From: Heliocidaris tuberculata
Lineage: Eukaryota > Echinodermata > Echinoidea > Camarodonta > Echinometridae
Reading direction: 5' to 3'
Length of the DNA: 64,000 nt
Assembly (NCBI GenBank): GCA_025618425.1
Contig: CM046850.1
Coordinates: 7,430,249-7,494,248 of the forward strand
Of this stretch, positions 22,501-31,812 are shown piece after piece. Positions within the stretch are counted from its first letter, which is position 1. Each line of letters starts with the position of its first letter. Below the pieces are notes generated by a model. The model had not been told where the DNA came from, did no database searches, and worked only from the letters and a program-made list of their open reading frames with translations. A program made the translations under genes and the position numbers.

Positions 22501-23459
22501 TTATATTACCTTATGTAAGTCTTATATGCTATATCCTGATATTCTATTTCTCCATAGGACACAGCCTACATAGGGCACGGAGAAGGTTTTGCTGAGGCAG
22601 TAAGCAAAGTCAGCTCTTGCTCCCAAATAATGGGAGTTGGAACTAACTGTGTTCCAGCAGAAAACATCACAGCTTTACTACAGGGTGCCTCAACATCTAG
22701 AAATGGAAAGCCCTTCGTTGTTTATCCCAACGCACCCGGAGAACAGTGGATAGATGATAGGTGATGTTTGTCTTCTTCATTTCTCTTTAAGTTTGGCTGA
22801 AATGATGCGTACATCAATTGATTGGAATTGAGCATCTTTAAAAAAATACATACCATTCTTTTTGATACATTGAAATTTAGAAGCAACTTTTATTTGTGTA
22901 TGATATTACATGAAGTGTAATACGGCATGTTACGTGTATAAACTTTTGAAAATAGGGAACACACAGGAATAGGTTATTGAAATGTAAAAATCAGAGACCA
23001 TAAAATTATATGAATTTTTTTGGATTCATAGTTCAAGTAACAATGACAAATATTGTCAGTATTTTAGAAATGTTCAAACCTTACACAGATTTTTTACCAA
23101 TCAATGCATAAAATTACCTTTCATTCCTGAAAGAAACATAATTTGTATACATGTAGACTCTTTTCATTTTTGATATGAAAGATTACACACCATCTTGTAA
23201 TAGTGACAAAAAAATAAAACTTCAACTATACAGTGTAGTTTTTCTTTTGTGCAACATTTCTTTCAAGTAGTGGAAATACTGATAGTTGTTTCTTCCTTTC
23301 TTTATTTCTATCTACAGTGTATGTGGAAAGACGAAAGCTAATGAGTTAAATGATCTCGTACCAGCTTGGATAGAGGCTGGAGCTACATACATTGGGGGTT
23401 GCTGCGGGAATAGTGCCTTAGACATTCAACATATAGCAAGTCTGCTTACCGAGAGATAG
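13941..23459 (+). CDS. Homocysteine S-methyltransferase, eight exons
   Basis: The enzyme transfers a methyl group (typically from S-methylmethionine or S-adenosylmethionine) to homocysteine, making methionine. Exons: 13941-14024, 15685-15749, 16694-16739, 18964-19090, 21127-21230, 21827-21988, 22558-22760, 23318-23459. All have GT/AG borders and compatible phases, giving 933 nt and 310 residues, the usual length of the MmuM/Mht1 group (BHMT is about 400). Family motifs in order: DGGLSTEL (12-19), DPLW (29-32), GADVILTATYQ (55-65), AGSVGPYG near residue 116, LALETLPS in exon 6, GTNC with C227, and GGCCG with C292/C293. C227, C292 and C293 are the expected zinc ligands that activate homocysteine, so the enzyme should be active. 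The start ATG precedes the first motif directly and no upstream in-frame alternative is needed. Exon 3 is only 46 nt and is flanked by a direct repeat; a decayed copy of exon 6 lies upstream of the true one. Substrate choice cannot be read from sequence. Confidence 0.93.
14389..14978. mobile_element. TTAA-flanked palindromic MITE, copy A
   Basis: TTAA at 14389-14392 and 14975-14978 bounds an element with ends TTAAAGGGCAATCCAACCTT and (complement) TTAAAGGGAAATCCAACCTT. Long inverted arms of roughly 200 bp carry matching blocks such as gaaagtttgaa and gggagttgtcca. It is almost the same length as the element at 23902-24490 and shares its caaattggcaa block. It lies in methyltransferase intron 1. 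Confidence 0.85.
15085..15279 (+). mobile_element. LINE reverse-transcriptase C-terminal relic
   Basis: The open frame ends RTTKDWNELNIDTMSLE after a basic stretch (IKLQHQLIKRNAHKFSFFP). This matches the usual C-terminal tail of non-LTR retrotransposon ORF2 proteins, of the pattern R-x-x-x-x-W-N-x-L. It is 5-prime truncated; only about 60 codons remain. It is in methyltransferase intron 1. Confidence 0.6.
15499..15592. repeat. (CT)n microsatellite, about 94 bp
   Basis: An uninterrupted CT dinucleotide tract preceded by a poly-C run (about 15458-15476). It ends about 90 bp upstream of exon 2 of the methyltransferase gene, close to the branch-point and polypyrimidine region. Confidence 0.97.
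16280..16537. mobile_element. TTAA-flanked MITE, 258 bp
   Basis: TTAA at 16280-16283 and 16534-16537. Ends are TTAAAGGCGGTCAGTCGGCG and (complement) TTAAAGGCAGTCAGGCGGCG. No coding capacity. The flanks on both sides share the words actgaattct and gggttaa, suggesting it landed in a pre-existing short repeat. Confidence 0.8.
16498..16815 (+). repeat. Direct repeat flanking methyltransferase exon 3
   Basis: A segment of about 60 bp (tttttctccattgaaaccgc, cgcctgactgcctttaaata, ctgaattctgtcattccct) occurs at about 16501-16560 and again at about 16757-16816. The 46-nt exon 3 (16694-16739) lies between the copies. The repeated segment is the right end of the 16280-16537 MITE plus about 22 bp of its flank, so this is a secondary duplication and not a second insertion. 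Confidence 0.85.
16815..17407 (+). mobile_element. 5-prime-truncated CR1/L2-type LINE
   Basis: An intact frame of about 115 codons encodes the ORF2 C-terminus: ITPILRSLHWLP, FKVLLLTYKILNGQAPKYL, SLRSSS, YGDRAFSAIAPSLWNSLP and FKSLLKTYLF, ending with a stop near 17165. A 3-prime UTR follows with aagcgcctaataaatgtatt and an (ATT)n tail near 17388-17407. It is young enough to lack stops. It begins at the second copy of the direct repeat and lies in intron 3. Confidence 0.88.
17433..17545 (+). repeat. GTTGAGTTCTGG family, copy 2 (5-prime part)
   Basis: Begins agagaaagttgagttctgg followed by taaaggtgaaaaatgattt and tttgaaagaatatcacag. It matches the first 100 bp of copies at 3483 and 23517, then diverges. 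Confidence 0.7.
18034..18407. mobile_element. TTAA-flanked MITE carrying a strong internal hairpin
   Basis: TTAA at 18034-18037 and 18404-18407; ends read TTAAAGTGTACCAATCACC and (complement) TTAAAGGGTACCAACCACC. Inside, CTCGCGCGGAACC at 18171-18183 pairs perfectly with GGTTCCGCGCGAG at 18197-18209 around a 13-nt loop that can pair further (AACT/AGTT). It lies in intron 3 of the methyltransferase gene. Confidence 0.8.
19418..20592. mobile_element. TIR element with a 147-bp tandem array inside
   Basis: Left end TGTCCCCGCCG (19418-19428) and right end CGGCGGGGACA (20582-20592) are perfect 11-bp inverted repeats, flanked by TTTGT and TTTAT (possible 5-bp target duplication). After the left end come a small palindrome GAACGAAGTTC, a (GT)n tract and (CCGT)n at 19501-19525. 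From about 19545 to 20424 there are six head-to-tail copies of one unit; the word aaatgctacttctc recurs every 147 bp exactly, with the last unit 3 bp shorter. No transposase. It lies in intron 4. Confidence 0.85.
21345..21405 (-). repeat. tRNA-like SINE head, copy 1 of a duplicated pair
   Basis: On the minus strand TGGTCTAGTGG (A box) and AGGGTTCGGAA (B box) are spaced as in a tRNA, with ggatcacaaggtac between them. The counterpart at 21730-21790 has diverged (TGGTCTAGTTG and GGATCAAGTCC) because it was duplicated along with exon 6. Confidence 0.65.
21442..21512 (+). pseudogene. Decayed duplicate of methyltransferase exon 6
   Basis: The run tgtatcaccag then gtactgatgcagtggcacag copies the acceptor and first codons of true exon 6 (21827). 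About 32 bp are then missing, and the frame resumes at the VDLLALET region with an in-frame TAA (gttgatctattaaccctag). The intron sequence upstream is duplicated too (21345-21441 versus 21730-21826), with an offset of 385 bp. The copy cannot be spliced in productively. Confidence 0.85.
21730..21790 (-). repeat. tRNA-like SINE head, copy 2
   Basis: Minus-strand A box TGGTCTAGTTG and B box GGATCAAGTCC, separated by about 30 bp, matching copy 1 at 21345-21405. It lies 40-95 bp upstream of true exon 6. Confidence 0.6.
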
Positions 23460-23516
23460 TGCAGAAAAGTTGATTGATTGGACTTAAATTATTTTTATGC
23501 ATTTCTGAGTTGTTTA

Positions 23517-23880
23517 AAGAGAAGGTTGAGTTCTGGGAAAGGTAAAAAATCATTTGTGAGCTTTCTAATCCTTTTATGTCAGTTTGGAAGAACATCATAG
23601 TAAAAATGTCCCCTGGAAAGGATTGCTATATTCAAAATATGAGGAGAAATAGCTGAAGAGTTTGGGTCGAACGTTCATTCCACATGTGTGTGCAGTCCCA
23701 TATATCCATTTCTGTGTGCAGTGCATGTGCTTTTCAGCGAGATTTTGTAAATTTCTTACCATTTTGATGATTCTGAGACCTCACAATATACACCAATTCA
23801 CATGTAGCCATGATCAACCTTTTGAACTTGCTCTGAGACAGTTTCTTTCATAATGTAATCATTTGACCAGAACTCAACTT
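23517..23880. mobile_element. GTTGAGTTCTGG MITE family, copy 3 (complete)
   Basis: This copy shows both ends: GAGAAGGTTGAGTTCTGG on the left and CCAGAACTCAACTTTATC on the right, an inverted repeat of about 16 bp. Internal blocks match the partial copies at 3483, 17433 and 32245. It starts 58 bp after the methyltransferase stop codon, so it may supply part of the 3-prime UTR. Confidence 0.8.
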
Positions 23881-23901
23881 TATCTATAACAGTTTTTAAT
23901 G

Positions 23902-24490
23902 TTAAAGGAGAATGAAACCCTGGGGAAATATCCATTTTAATGAAAAGAGAGGATAGAGAGAAGCAATTTTTTAAAAATTTCCATCAAAATCAGTTACGAA
24001 ATGAAAAAGTTATGAAAGTTTGAAAAGTCTCAATTTACTTTCTATGGCGATCCTCAAATTGGCAATGTTGCTTCAAAATTGCAGGTTTAGTAGTACAACT
24101 CTCAATATGTTTTGTACACAAAATTTCATATTTTCTCCATTATCTCTAAAGATGCTGCTTGTCTTTTTGAGAACTCAACATATGTTGTGTCAAATACATT
24201 TTCCCATGAGATATCTTGAGCTAAGAAGGAGACACACTGTACCTTGAGAGATAATGGGGAAAATATGAAATTTTGTGTACAAAACATATGAAGAGTTGTA
24301 CTACTAAAGCTGTCACTTTAAAGCAACATTGCCAATTTGAAGATCGCCATAGAAAGTAAAGTGAGACTTTTCAAACGTTCATAACTTTCTCATTTCGTAA
24401 CCGATTTTGATGAACTTTTTTAAAATTGCTTCTCTCTATCCTCTCTTTTCATTAAAATTGATTTTTCCCCAGGGTTTCATTCTCCTTTAA
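23902..24490. mobile_element. TTAA-flanked palindromic MITE, copy B
   Basis: TTAA at 23902-23905 and 24487-24490; ends TTAAAGGAGAATGAAACCCT on both sides in inverted order. Arms of about 240 bp (23902-24150 and 24247-24490) are nearly perfect inverted copies around a loop of about 95 bp. It resembles 14389-14978 in length and in the caaattggcaa block. A long frame in the left arm is an artefact. Confidence 0.9.
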
Positions 24491-27399
24491 CTGCTTAGAA
24501 CTCATCTTCCTGTTCTCTACTTTCTTTTCATGTCCTTCTCATCTGTTTTGGGAATTATTCTTTATATTTGTGGTTCCCTACCCTTGTTTCTTATCTTATG
24601 TTATGATTAAATGGTTAAATGCTAGCCTCTAGCTTTAATGTATTTCATCAATCCAAGCACATTGTTTGGAAAGTTGGCAATATAAATTTTATTTGATTTC
24701 TGTATACCGGTAGACATTTTTACTTGCAAGAATACTGAATAAAACCATATTAAATACTGATTAAAGAAGTGCTACTATTAGATGACTGTAGCATACATCT
24801 GGCCTAAAATGTTGTGACCATCCATTGTTGTAGATGCATGCCAGATGCCCCTTAAAATAACTGGTACACTACTGATATGTTGTTTAAAATACAATGAACA
24901 TCCATTTTTAAATGTTTGTGACCTCCGGCTGATGAATAATGAAAAAGAAAGTATGGCTGAAATTTCGACATCCCAGGAGACAAAAGACCAAAAATGGCGG
25001 TCTAGTGAACCATCAGAAAAAATGTCAGAAGGCCCATGAGACAGACCTGTCGGTCCTGTGGGCTGTCTAGTGAGCCATTGGTCTTGTTGGCTGTCGATCT
25101 CATAGGCTGTAGCAGACTGAAATAGATGCCTTATGCATTCAGAATATGTGTTACCGATATGACTTGTTTGACACAGTCAAGTTAAATGAAGTAATATATC
25201 CCCCTCTATTTCTGAATAAAGTAGACTTTATGAATGGAATTGAAACTTGTTTTATCCTATGGTATTGATTAATTTCACAATCTTTGTTTTGTTGAATAAG
25301 TTCAGGACATGAAAAGGTATGAAAAGAATACCACCTTGTTTGTCATTCAACCATTTCAATAAGACATTAACTCTTACTGTGCCAAGGGGTTTAACTCTCT
25401 TCAAAATTTTACCAAAACGTGATCAATACTTACTTTTGAAATGTCTTCACTTCATTAACCGTCTATTATTTTACAAAATATTGTGTACAAAACTTGTAGG
25501 AAATTTATCATCAATTATTATGATGCCAAACATTACTACTTTAACCAACTTTATGCATAAGAATTATTGAAAATTGTATTTGAGTTTCTTTCTTGTCCAT
25601 TATTTTGGGGATTTCTCATTGGTTTACTATTGTTTAATGTTGAAATGAGGTAATATCTTTTTGAAAATTTGCAATTTTCTCTGAAAATTTCTATGGTAGC
25701 ATATAGTTATAATCATATATTTAGAATACTTGATTTATGCTCAACATTTTGATATACATTGACCACCATATACCTTTCCTGTGGTCGAGCAATTGGTGAA
25801 TGAAAATGACAAGTCTATCGGCACTGAAAGAGTTAAACTCCATGATGTTATACTGATATAATGACTTGTTGCAAATATTTTATATTAAAAGTTTTCATAA
25901 CTTTATAATGGTATTTTTAATTATTGGTGCCAATTTCGTCATGAATAAATGAAAAGAGTTTATAGGTGCAATTCTGAAAATTGTTCAAAAGTAAGTACTG
26001 TACCATTACAGTGGTAGTGACATGTGAGATACAGAGACTCTACCTCAGGGGCAGAGCGAGAATTAGAGATAATTATTTTCTCCCTGTTATGACTGTGAAC
26101 AGATATTTGGCCGCAAAAGAGAGAGAGAGAGACAAGGAAAGGAGGAAATAAGAGAAAGAGAAGGAGAGAGAGAGGATGGGAGAAAGATGAGAAAGAAAAT
26201 GGGGAGAGGGGAAAAGAAAGAATGAGAGAAATAAAAAGAAAATATGAAAAAGAAAGAAAGGAGAAGAGAATATTATCCAGATCACTTTTCCCGCGCCTTA
26301 TGTGACCGAGGCATCAGTCTAATCACTAGCACATTCTAAGGAATTTATTACAGCCTGTAAGGTGTGATTTTTTTGCAAGGGTGATTTGCGATAACAAAAA
26401 AAAAATTGTTCACGTAACGGGAATCAACTTGATTTCATGCACCCTGTATGGTGAGATTAAGTGGAATAGCGCCATCTCAAATAAAACTGACTCGTGAACC
26501 GAACAAATAGCCCTGCTTGGCAGTCGTGTTGGAAATTCATGGTTTTATCAGTTCATGTATTTTTTAAAATTGAATATTCAGATTAACAGAGAAAAGATAT
26601 ACCGATTTACAAATATTTCTATAAACTTCTTTCCTATTTATTCTTTACCTTTTCTGCTGAATTGTGCATCCATTTAAAATATATATATTTCCTCCTTGCT
26701 CGTACTGTTCCTCTCTCTACAATCTGTCTTCTTTCATTTCTACTTAACTTGCTCTTCACATATATGTATTCCTTATCCGAGTCCTGTTCCATGTACTGAT
26801 TTTTTTTCATCGTATTTTCCGTCGGCTTTTCTATTTCAGACTTTTCTTCTTCCTTTTCTTCCCTGGTGAAACCTCAACATATCTTAAATCAGCTTGTGTG
26901 TTGTTTTATGCAACAAAATTGAATTCGCATGTAAAGTTTTCAAAATTACACCATATATTCTTTCAAAGAAATAAGAGCACTGAAAAGAACTGTTTCGTAT
27001 TTTATTTTCTCTGTATGGTCTAAAACTACAACAACAACAAAAACATACTCGAATGATGCCCACAACATTATTATTTTCATGAATTTTCAAATTGAAATTG
27101 GAAGATCATCAAGACTTCGAAACCGTTCTACTGACCTGCTTACACCGTTTACACTGTCCTGGTCACAGGGGCCGCGGAGCGTTTTTGAAAATGGAGAGGG
27201 CTGATCTTGAGCATGCGAACGAGTATAATTATCAATTCTACCACCAAAAAAAGTGGTCAATATTAGCCCTGCCCCTTGGATCCTCGATCCCTGGTTCATA
27301 ACGTTCACACTGTCCCGTTTGATGTGTGACTCAGGTCCATGCGCCATTTACAGAGACCGATCTCGGTTTAGCGAATCTCCCTTGCCTCTATCGTTATGA
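24491..27399. other. Gene-free stretch downstream of the methyltransferase
   Basis: No exon could be recognised. It holds a purine-rich GAGA/GAAA tract (about 26115-26275) and otherwise AT-rich unique-looking sequence. A possible AATAAA-type signal occurs near 24737, far from the methyltransferase stop, and I cannot tell whether it is used. Confidence 0.4.
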
Positions 27400-27528
27400 C
27401 CTCAGTCACACCTCCGAACCGACTTCAAACCGACCGATAATCGAAAGAATCTCGGCCATTAGGGGTAATGTAAGATTTGTGATCGTTCTTTTGTCGGTTT
27501 GGTATCGGTCTGGTTAGTGTGACTGGGG
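27400..27528. mobile_element. Small palindromic MITE, CCCCAGTCACAC ends
   Basis: Left end CCTCAGTCACACCTCCGAACC and right end (complement) CCCCAGTCACACTAACC are inverted, with further internal pairing between aaaccgaccgat and atcggtctggtt-type blocks. About 129 bp, no coding capacity. Confidence 0.7.
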
Positions 27529-27670
27529 TGTTAGGTCAGCTAGATGTCCATCCATGGGATGGTTTAATTGGATGATCGTCGTGTCATCTCGCGTTTCCTT
27601 CCAGTGAGCTATGATGTCCCTTGGAGCATGAAGGGCACCCCAGACCCTCTTCCGATGGGGATCTTTAACC

Positions 27671-29216
27671 TTAAAGGTTCCCTTTTATGGAATTACAAAG
27701 GAACTGCAATTAGTAGACTTTTCTACTGTGAATCCAGATCTGTCAACCATTTTACCTGAATTCCATTCATTAATCTGTAAACTTGAAAATAAAAAATTAA
27801 TTGGGAACGCCCCTAAAAATTTTGGAAAATCGGTCCAGCGATCGATGACGTCATGTGACGTCACACTCAGAATGCTTGACTCAACGCAAGCTGAAAGTGT
27901 GTGTGTAGGCTATTGAACTTCGTGTAGATCCTAGCTTCGACTTCGTGTAGAGCTTCGACTTCGTGTAGATCCTAGCTTCGACTTCGTGCCATTACAGCCC
28001 TTCATTTTAGTTTTTTTTTAATCCTATATCAACGAACGATAACATCTTCTTTAGACAGAAGAAATAAAAGAGGAATTAGGGGCACGGCCGTATTTGTTTG
28101 AACCAGACATGTCGGATTCTGATTATATGACAGAGACGTCCCTGATTTCAATAACGGAGAAGATATCGACGGGAGACTTGGGAATTATAACTAGTAATTC
28201 CTTTTGATAATTAGATTGCCGATTAAATTTTAATTTACGCATATCCACCAATTATGAATCTTGTTTGCGCTTGCAAAATGCCCCAGTCCTGATGAGGCTG
28301 AGCTGATAGCCGATCGAGGCAGTGATAGCTGATCGAGGCAGTGAGCTCGACGTGCGCAGGTGTACACGCCGTGCCGTTCGGTCGTTCGCCTGCTGACCCT
28401 GCCTGGCCTGGGCGCGGCTTGGGTAGGGTTTTACTGGTGCATGGGGTGGTAGCGTTTTGTTTCTAGTAAATTCTTACATTGATATCCAGAAAACCCTTAG
28501 CTCTCCTGTTACCTTGCATGTTTTCATTGTGCTGCTATGAATAATAAGTACCGGTAGACTAAGTTAGTGTAGGTACAGTGATAGTTGATCAATAGATATA
28601 TGATCAATAGATACCGTAGATCAAGTTTGATTTTGGGGATGGCATCTTGCTTCAGGGACGGCCTCTTCTTGATGCCAAACGCCGCATGCAGCCCCGTACT
28701 ATCGAGGAAGTCCTCCGCACAAATGTGCTCGGAACACACGGACACTGCGGTCACTCGGCCCCTTCCAATTGACGCGAGTTAGTTTCACTTTTGAGGTCCA
28801 TTTTCTTCTAATATTTGGGTCTTTGAGGAATAAATGTAGACTAACACCCTCCTTTGTGATGTTGCTGCAACCTGCAAAGACACAGCGTTGCGGCATACTT
28901 CGATTTAGAGGTGGTTTTCGAGGTGGTATATAACTGCAAGTTAGTTTGCACGCGTATATATATGCAAGATATTGTAAACAAGCACCGGCGATGTCGGTTT
29001 GTGACGTCACACGTCAATCATGCTCGAAGAACGAGAATTCGGGGTTTAAAAGGGGGCGGAGCTTAGCAGACTCGTTTAGGCCTGAATACGTGGGGAAAAT
29101 ATTATTTTAAAAATATTCAGATACGTATTCATTGCAAACGGATGTCATTTTTCAATTTAGATGAGTATCATGTACAAAATAACAAGAATTAGAATTTCAT
29201 AGAAGGGAACCTTTAA
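27671..29216. mobile_element. TTAA-flanked element containing a THAP-domain relic (Kolobok/T2-like)
   Basis: TTAA at 27671-27674 and 29213-29216 bounds 1,546 bp. The ends are TTAAAGGTTCCCTTTTATGG and (complement) TTAAAGGTTCCCTTCTATGA, an inverted repeat of 18 matches in 20. Inside are a 23-bp tandem repeat (gcttcgacttcgtgtagatc, near 27925-27985), a GATCGAGGCAGTGA-type duplication near 28312-28343, three TGACGTCA palindromes and a frameshifted THAP exon on the minus strand. Kolobok transposons are known for TTAA target duplications and for carrying a THAP protein, and T2 MITEs for TTAAAGG termini. No transposase catalytic region is visible, so this copy would be internally deleted. Confidence 0.75.
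28615..28896 (-). pseudogene. THAP-domain exon, frameshifted
   Basis: From the ATG at 28896 the minus strand encodes MPQRCVFAGCSN, then HLFLKDPNIRRKW and VNWKGPSDRS, which are THAP landmarks (C-x4-C, conserved W and P). The closing C-x2-H (VCSEH) and EDFLDSTGL lie one frame away, so a single-base shift near 28740-28750 breaks the domain. After the shift the frame runs to LDLR and a plausible donor (CG|GTATCT, exon end 28615). THAP domains are zinc-binding DNA-binding modules shared by host regulators and transposases. Its place inside a TTAA element suggests transposon origin. A sequencing error could also explain the shift. Confidence 0.75.
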
Positions 29217-29577
29217 CTCTTACAAGGGTCTTGAAGGATCTTGAAGGGTCTTGAAGATGTAGGAAATATTTTACAAGGTTTATTTCGCTCACTGTCTTAC
29301 AGACGTCGCGGTTTCACGTTTCTTTATCTCTTCATCTTCCCCTTCTCATTATTATACTTAATTCTTTTCTTTTGTATTTTCTTTCTCCTACATCCCACCT
29401 TCAGTTTTCTTCTCCTTGCGCTGCTTGTTCTTTTTCTAATTCTCTCCCTTTTGTCTTCATCTTTTCCTTCTTGTATTTCAATTCTTCTACGGGTTAATTT
29501 CTTCTCCTCCTCCTCTTCCTTCCTTTCTTCTGCTTCGCAATTTTTTTCTTTTTCATGTTTTCTTCATTCCTTCATCA

Positions 29578-29847
29578 TCATCCTTCTTCTTCTCCTTCTT
29601 CTTCTCCTTCTTCTTCTTCTTCTTCTTCTTCTTCTTCTTCTTCTTCTTCTTTTTCTACTTCTTCTTCTTCTTCTTTTTCTTCTTCTTCTTTTTTTTTTTC
29701 TTCTTCTTCTTCTTCTTCTTCTTCTTCTTCTTCTTCTTCTTCTTCTTCTTCTTCTTCTTCTTCTTCTTCTTCTTCTTCTTCTTCTTCTTCTTCTTCTTCT
29801 TCTTCTTCTTCTTCTTTTCTTCTTCTTCTTCTTCTTCTTCTTCTTCT
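29578..29847. repeat. (TTC)n microsatellite, about 270 bp
   Basis: A nearly pure TTC/GAA triplet tract with a few CTC and TTT interruptions. Long poly-Leu, poly-Ser and poly-Glu frames here are artefacts. Pure GAA/TTC tracts of this length can form triplex (H-DNA). Confidence 0.97.
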
Positions 29848-31090
29848 CATGTTATGACATCTAGTATTCATCCTTTCCCGGCATTGCATGAAACAATGAA
29901 GAACACCCGCTCGTGGGGCTCTCCCATCCAGGGCTCACGACACATCCACTCACCATTCTTATGACACATGTATCACACCCTTAACAGATCATCCCTTCAG
30001 AGATTAAGATATGGATTAAACGATTAATATCAAGCCTTAATCATTCGAATGCATTCGAATCGCAACACCCTTATATTCTTTATTTGTCTTATATAGGATT
30101 ATGATTAACAATATTGACTAATTGGGCGCGATTCGATACGGTAATTAATCATAGCGACTTACGTAATATCCAATCCTTTTTGTTTTTGTTGACTTAACTC
30201 CTACAAGGTGTCCAGGGGTCTGGAAGATCGAGAAAATCACGTATTTCACCTTTTTGTTGTTCCCCTTCTCATCACCATGCCCATCCAGGGCCCCGCTGCC
30301 TAAAACTTACCATTAATGGTAACTCTGCTATCAATGATAACTACCATGGTAACATCACTCAACAACCAATCAAAATCAAGGTTTCCATGGGAGTTACCAT
30401 TGATGGCAAAGTTACCGTTAATGGTAAGTTTTATAAAACGGGGCCCTGGTCTCACTCGCCATCCTAATGACACATGTATCACAACCTTTTCAGATCATCT
30501 CACTTACGATTAGATCAGGATTAAACGATTAATATCAAGTCGAACGCATTCGAATTGCAACACCCTTTATTCTTTATTTGTCCTACTTCTACTTCTGTTT
30601 CCTCTCCTTCTTACTTCTCTCTATATTTAATCCTGCAGGTTTAACAATCGATTTTTCATATAGCATTTCTTTCAGTATTTTTTAAAAAACACAATGCTTT
30701 TTGTAAGTGAATGAGTGAAATTAAATTAAACGGTTTTTTCAATTTTATTTTATGTCGACGATTTCCCTGAGGGTATGACGTCTCATTATCCATCGAACCC
30801 AACGTGCCGGAAACAACGAGGAACACCCGCTCCACCTTAGGGCTCTCTCATCCAGGGCTCACGACACATCCACTCACTATGGTTATGATACATGTATCAC
30901 ACCCTTTACAGATCATCTCCTCAGAGATTAAGATATGGATTAAACGGTTTATATCAATCCTTAATCATTCGAATGCATTCGAATTGCAACACCCTTATAT
31001 TCTTTATTTGTTTTATATAAGATTATGATTAACAACATTGACTAATTGGGCGCGATTCGATACGGTAATTAATCATAGTGCCTTATGTAA
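29848..31090 (+). repeat. Direct duplications of a segment of about 290 bp
   Basis: A block starting near gaacacccgctc and running through catccagggctcacgacac, gtatcacaccc, attaaacg, cattcgaatgcattcgaat and gattcgatacggtaattaat is present at about 29848-30165 and about 30780-31086 with few changes. A shorter, more diverged copy at about 30270-30570 is split by the MITE at 30286-30448. The word taactcctacaagg (30196) and its relative at 29217 suggest the original unit was longer. Confidence 0.8.
30286..30448. mobile_element. CAGGGCCCCG-ended MITE, 163 bp
   Basis: Ends CAGGGCCCCG and CGGGGCCCTG are inverted. They are followed by AAAACTTACCATTAATGGTAA on the left and its complement on the right, with the palindromic word TTACCATTAATGGTAA at each end. 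It interrupts the middle copy of the 290-bp duplication in its catccaggg word. A related element ends at 39149. Confidence 0.88.
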
Positions 31091-31521
31091 GATTTAATCC
31101 CTATGAGTTTCCTCTTATTTTTAGTTTCGACTTTGGTGTACCATTGCTTACAGTTGAACTGTATTCAAATGAAAATTCAGTGTCATATCAGACATTGAGT
31201 TGTTCTTTACTTTATTCAAAATTCCGTTTTTCATTTTTTTCATTATTACCTTCATTAAAGAGGAGGGGCGGTGCAAGGTATCATCCAGTCGTATAAGGTG
31301 CAATATTTGCTCCCCTAACATGCCAAAACAATTGCAGCTGTATCATCTGGTCTACGCTCTTTAATGTGCCTTTTTAAAAGAAATCCTGTATGAATTGTTA
31401 AGTTTTATTCATAGCTTGATATATGTAAACGGGATGACGTTTATTAAAGAAGTATAAGCATTTGACCTCTACATGTAGGCCTATATCACAAAATCAGTTC
31501 AAAGTAGAAGTAGACTTAAAG

Positions 31522-31769
31522 ACAGGGCGGCGCTACAGGGGGGGCAGAGGGGGCGACCGCCCCCTATGATTTTTCAAGTTGTGAAAAAAGAAATTAAAAA
31601 AAAGAAAAGGAGGAAGAAAAGGGAAGAAAGGGGAAGAAAGGAGAAAGAGGATTATTAAAAAGAGAGGTCTTAAACATATAACTCTATATTACCCCTGTTA
31701 TTTAATGGAGAAAAAATATGACGTCATCTTTAGGTCGTCTTGCCCCTCCTATCAAAATACCCTGGCGCC
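31522..31769. mobile_element. G-run MITE with CAGGGCGGCGC ends
   Basis: Left end CAGGGCGGCGCTACAGGGGG and right end (complement) AGGGGCGGCGCCAGGG are inverted. The left end runs into a G-run and ccgccccct; the interior is AG-rich. No coding capacity. Confidence 0.6.
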
Positions 31770-31812
31770 GCCCCTGCTTAAAGAGAATTTGCTCATCAAA
31801 ATAATAATACAA

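Noticed and set aside
29241..29889. Poly-Leu, poly-Ser and poly-Glu frames up to 207 codons
   Set aside because: They are translations of the (TTC)n microsatellite.
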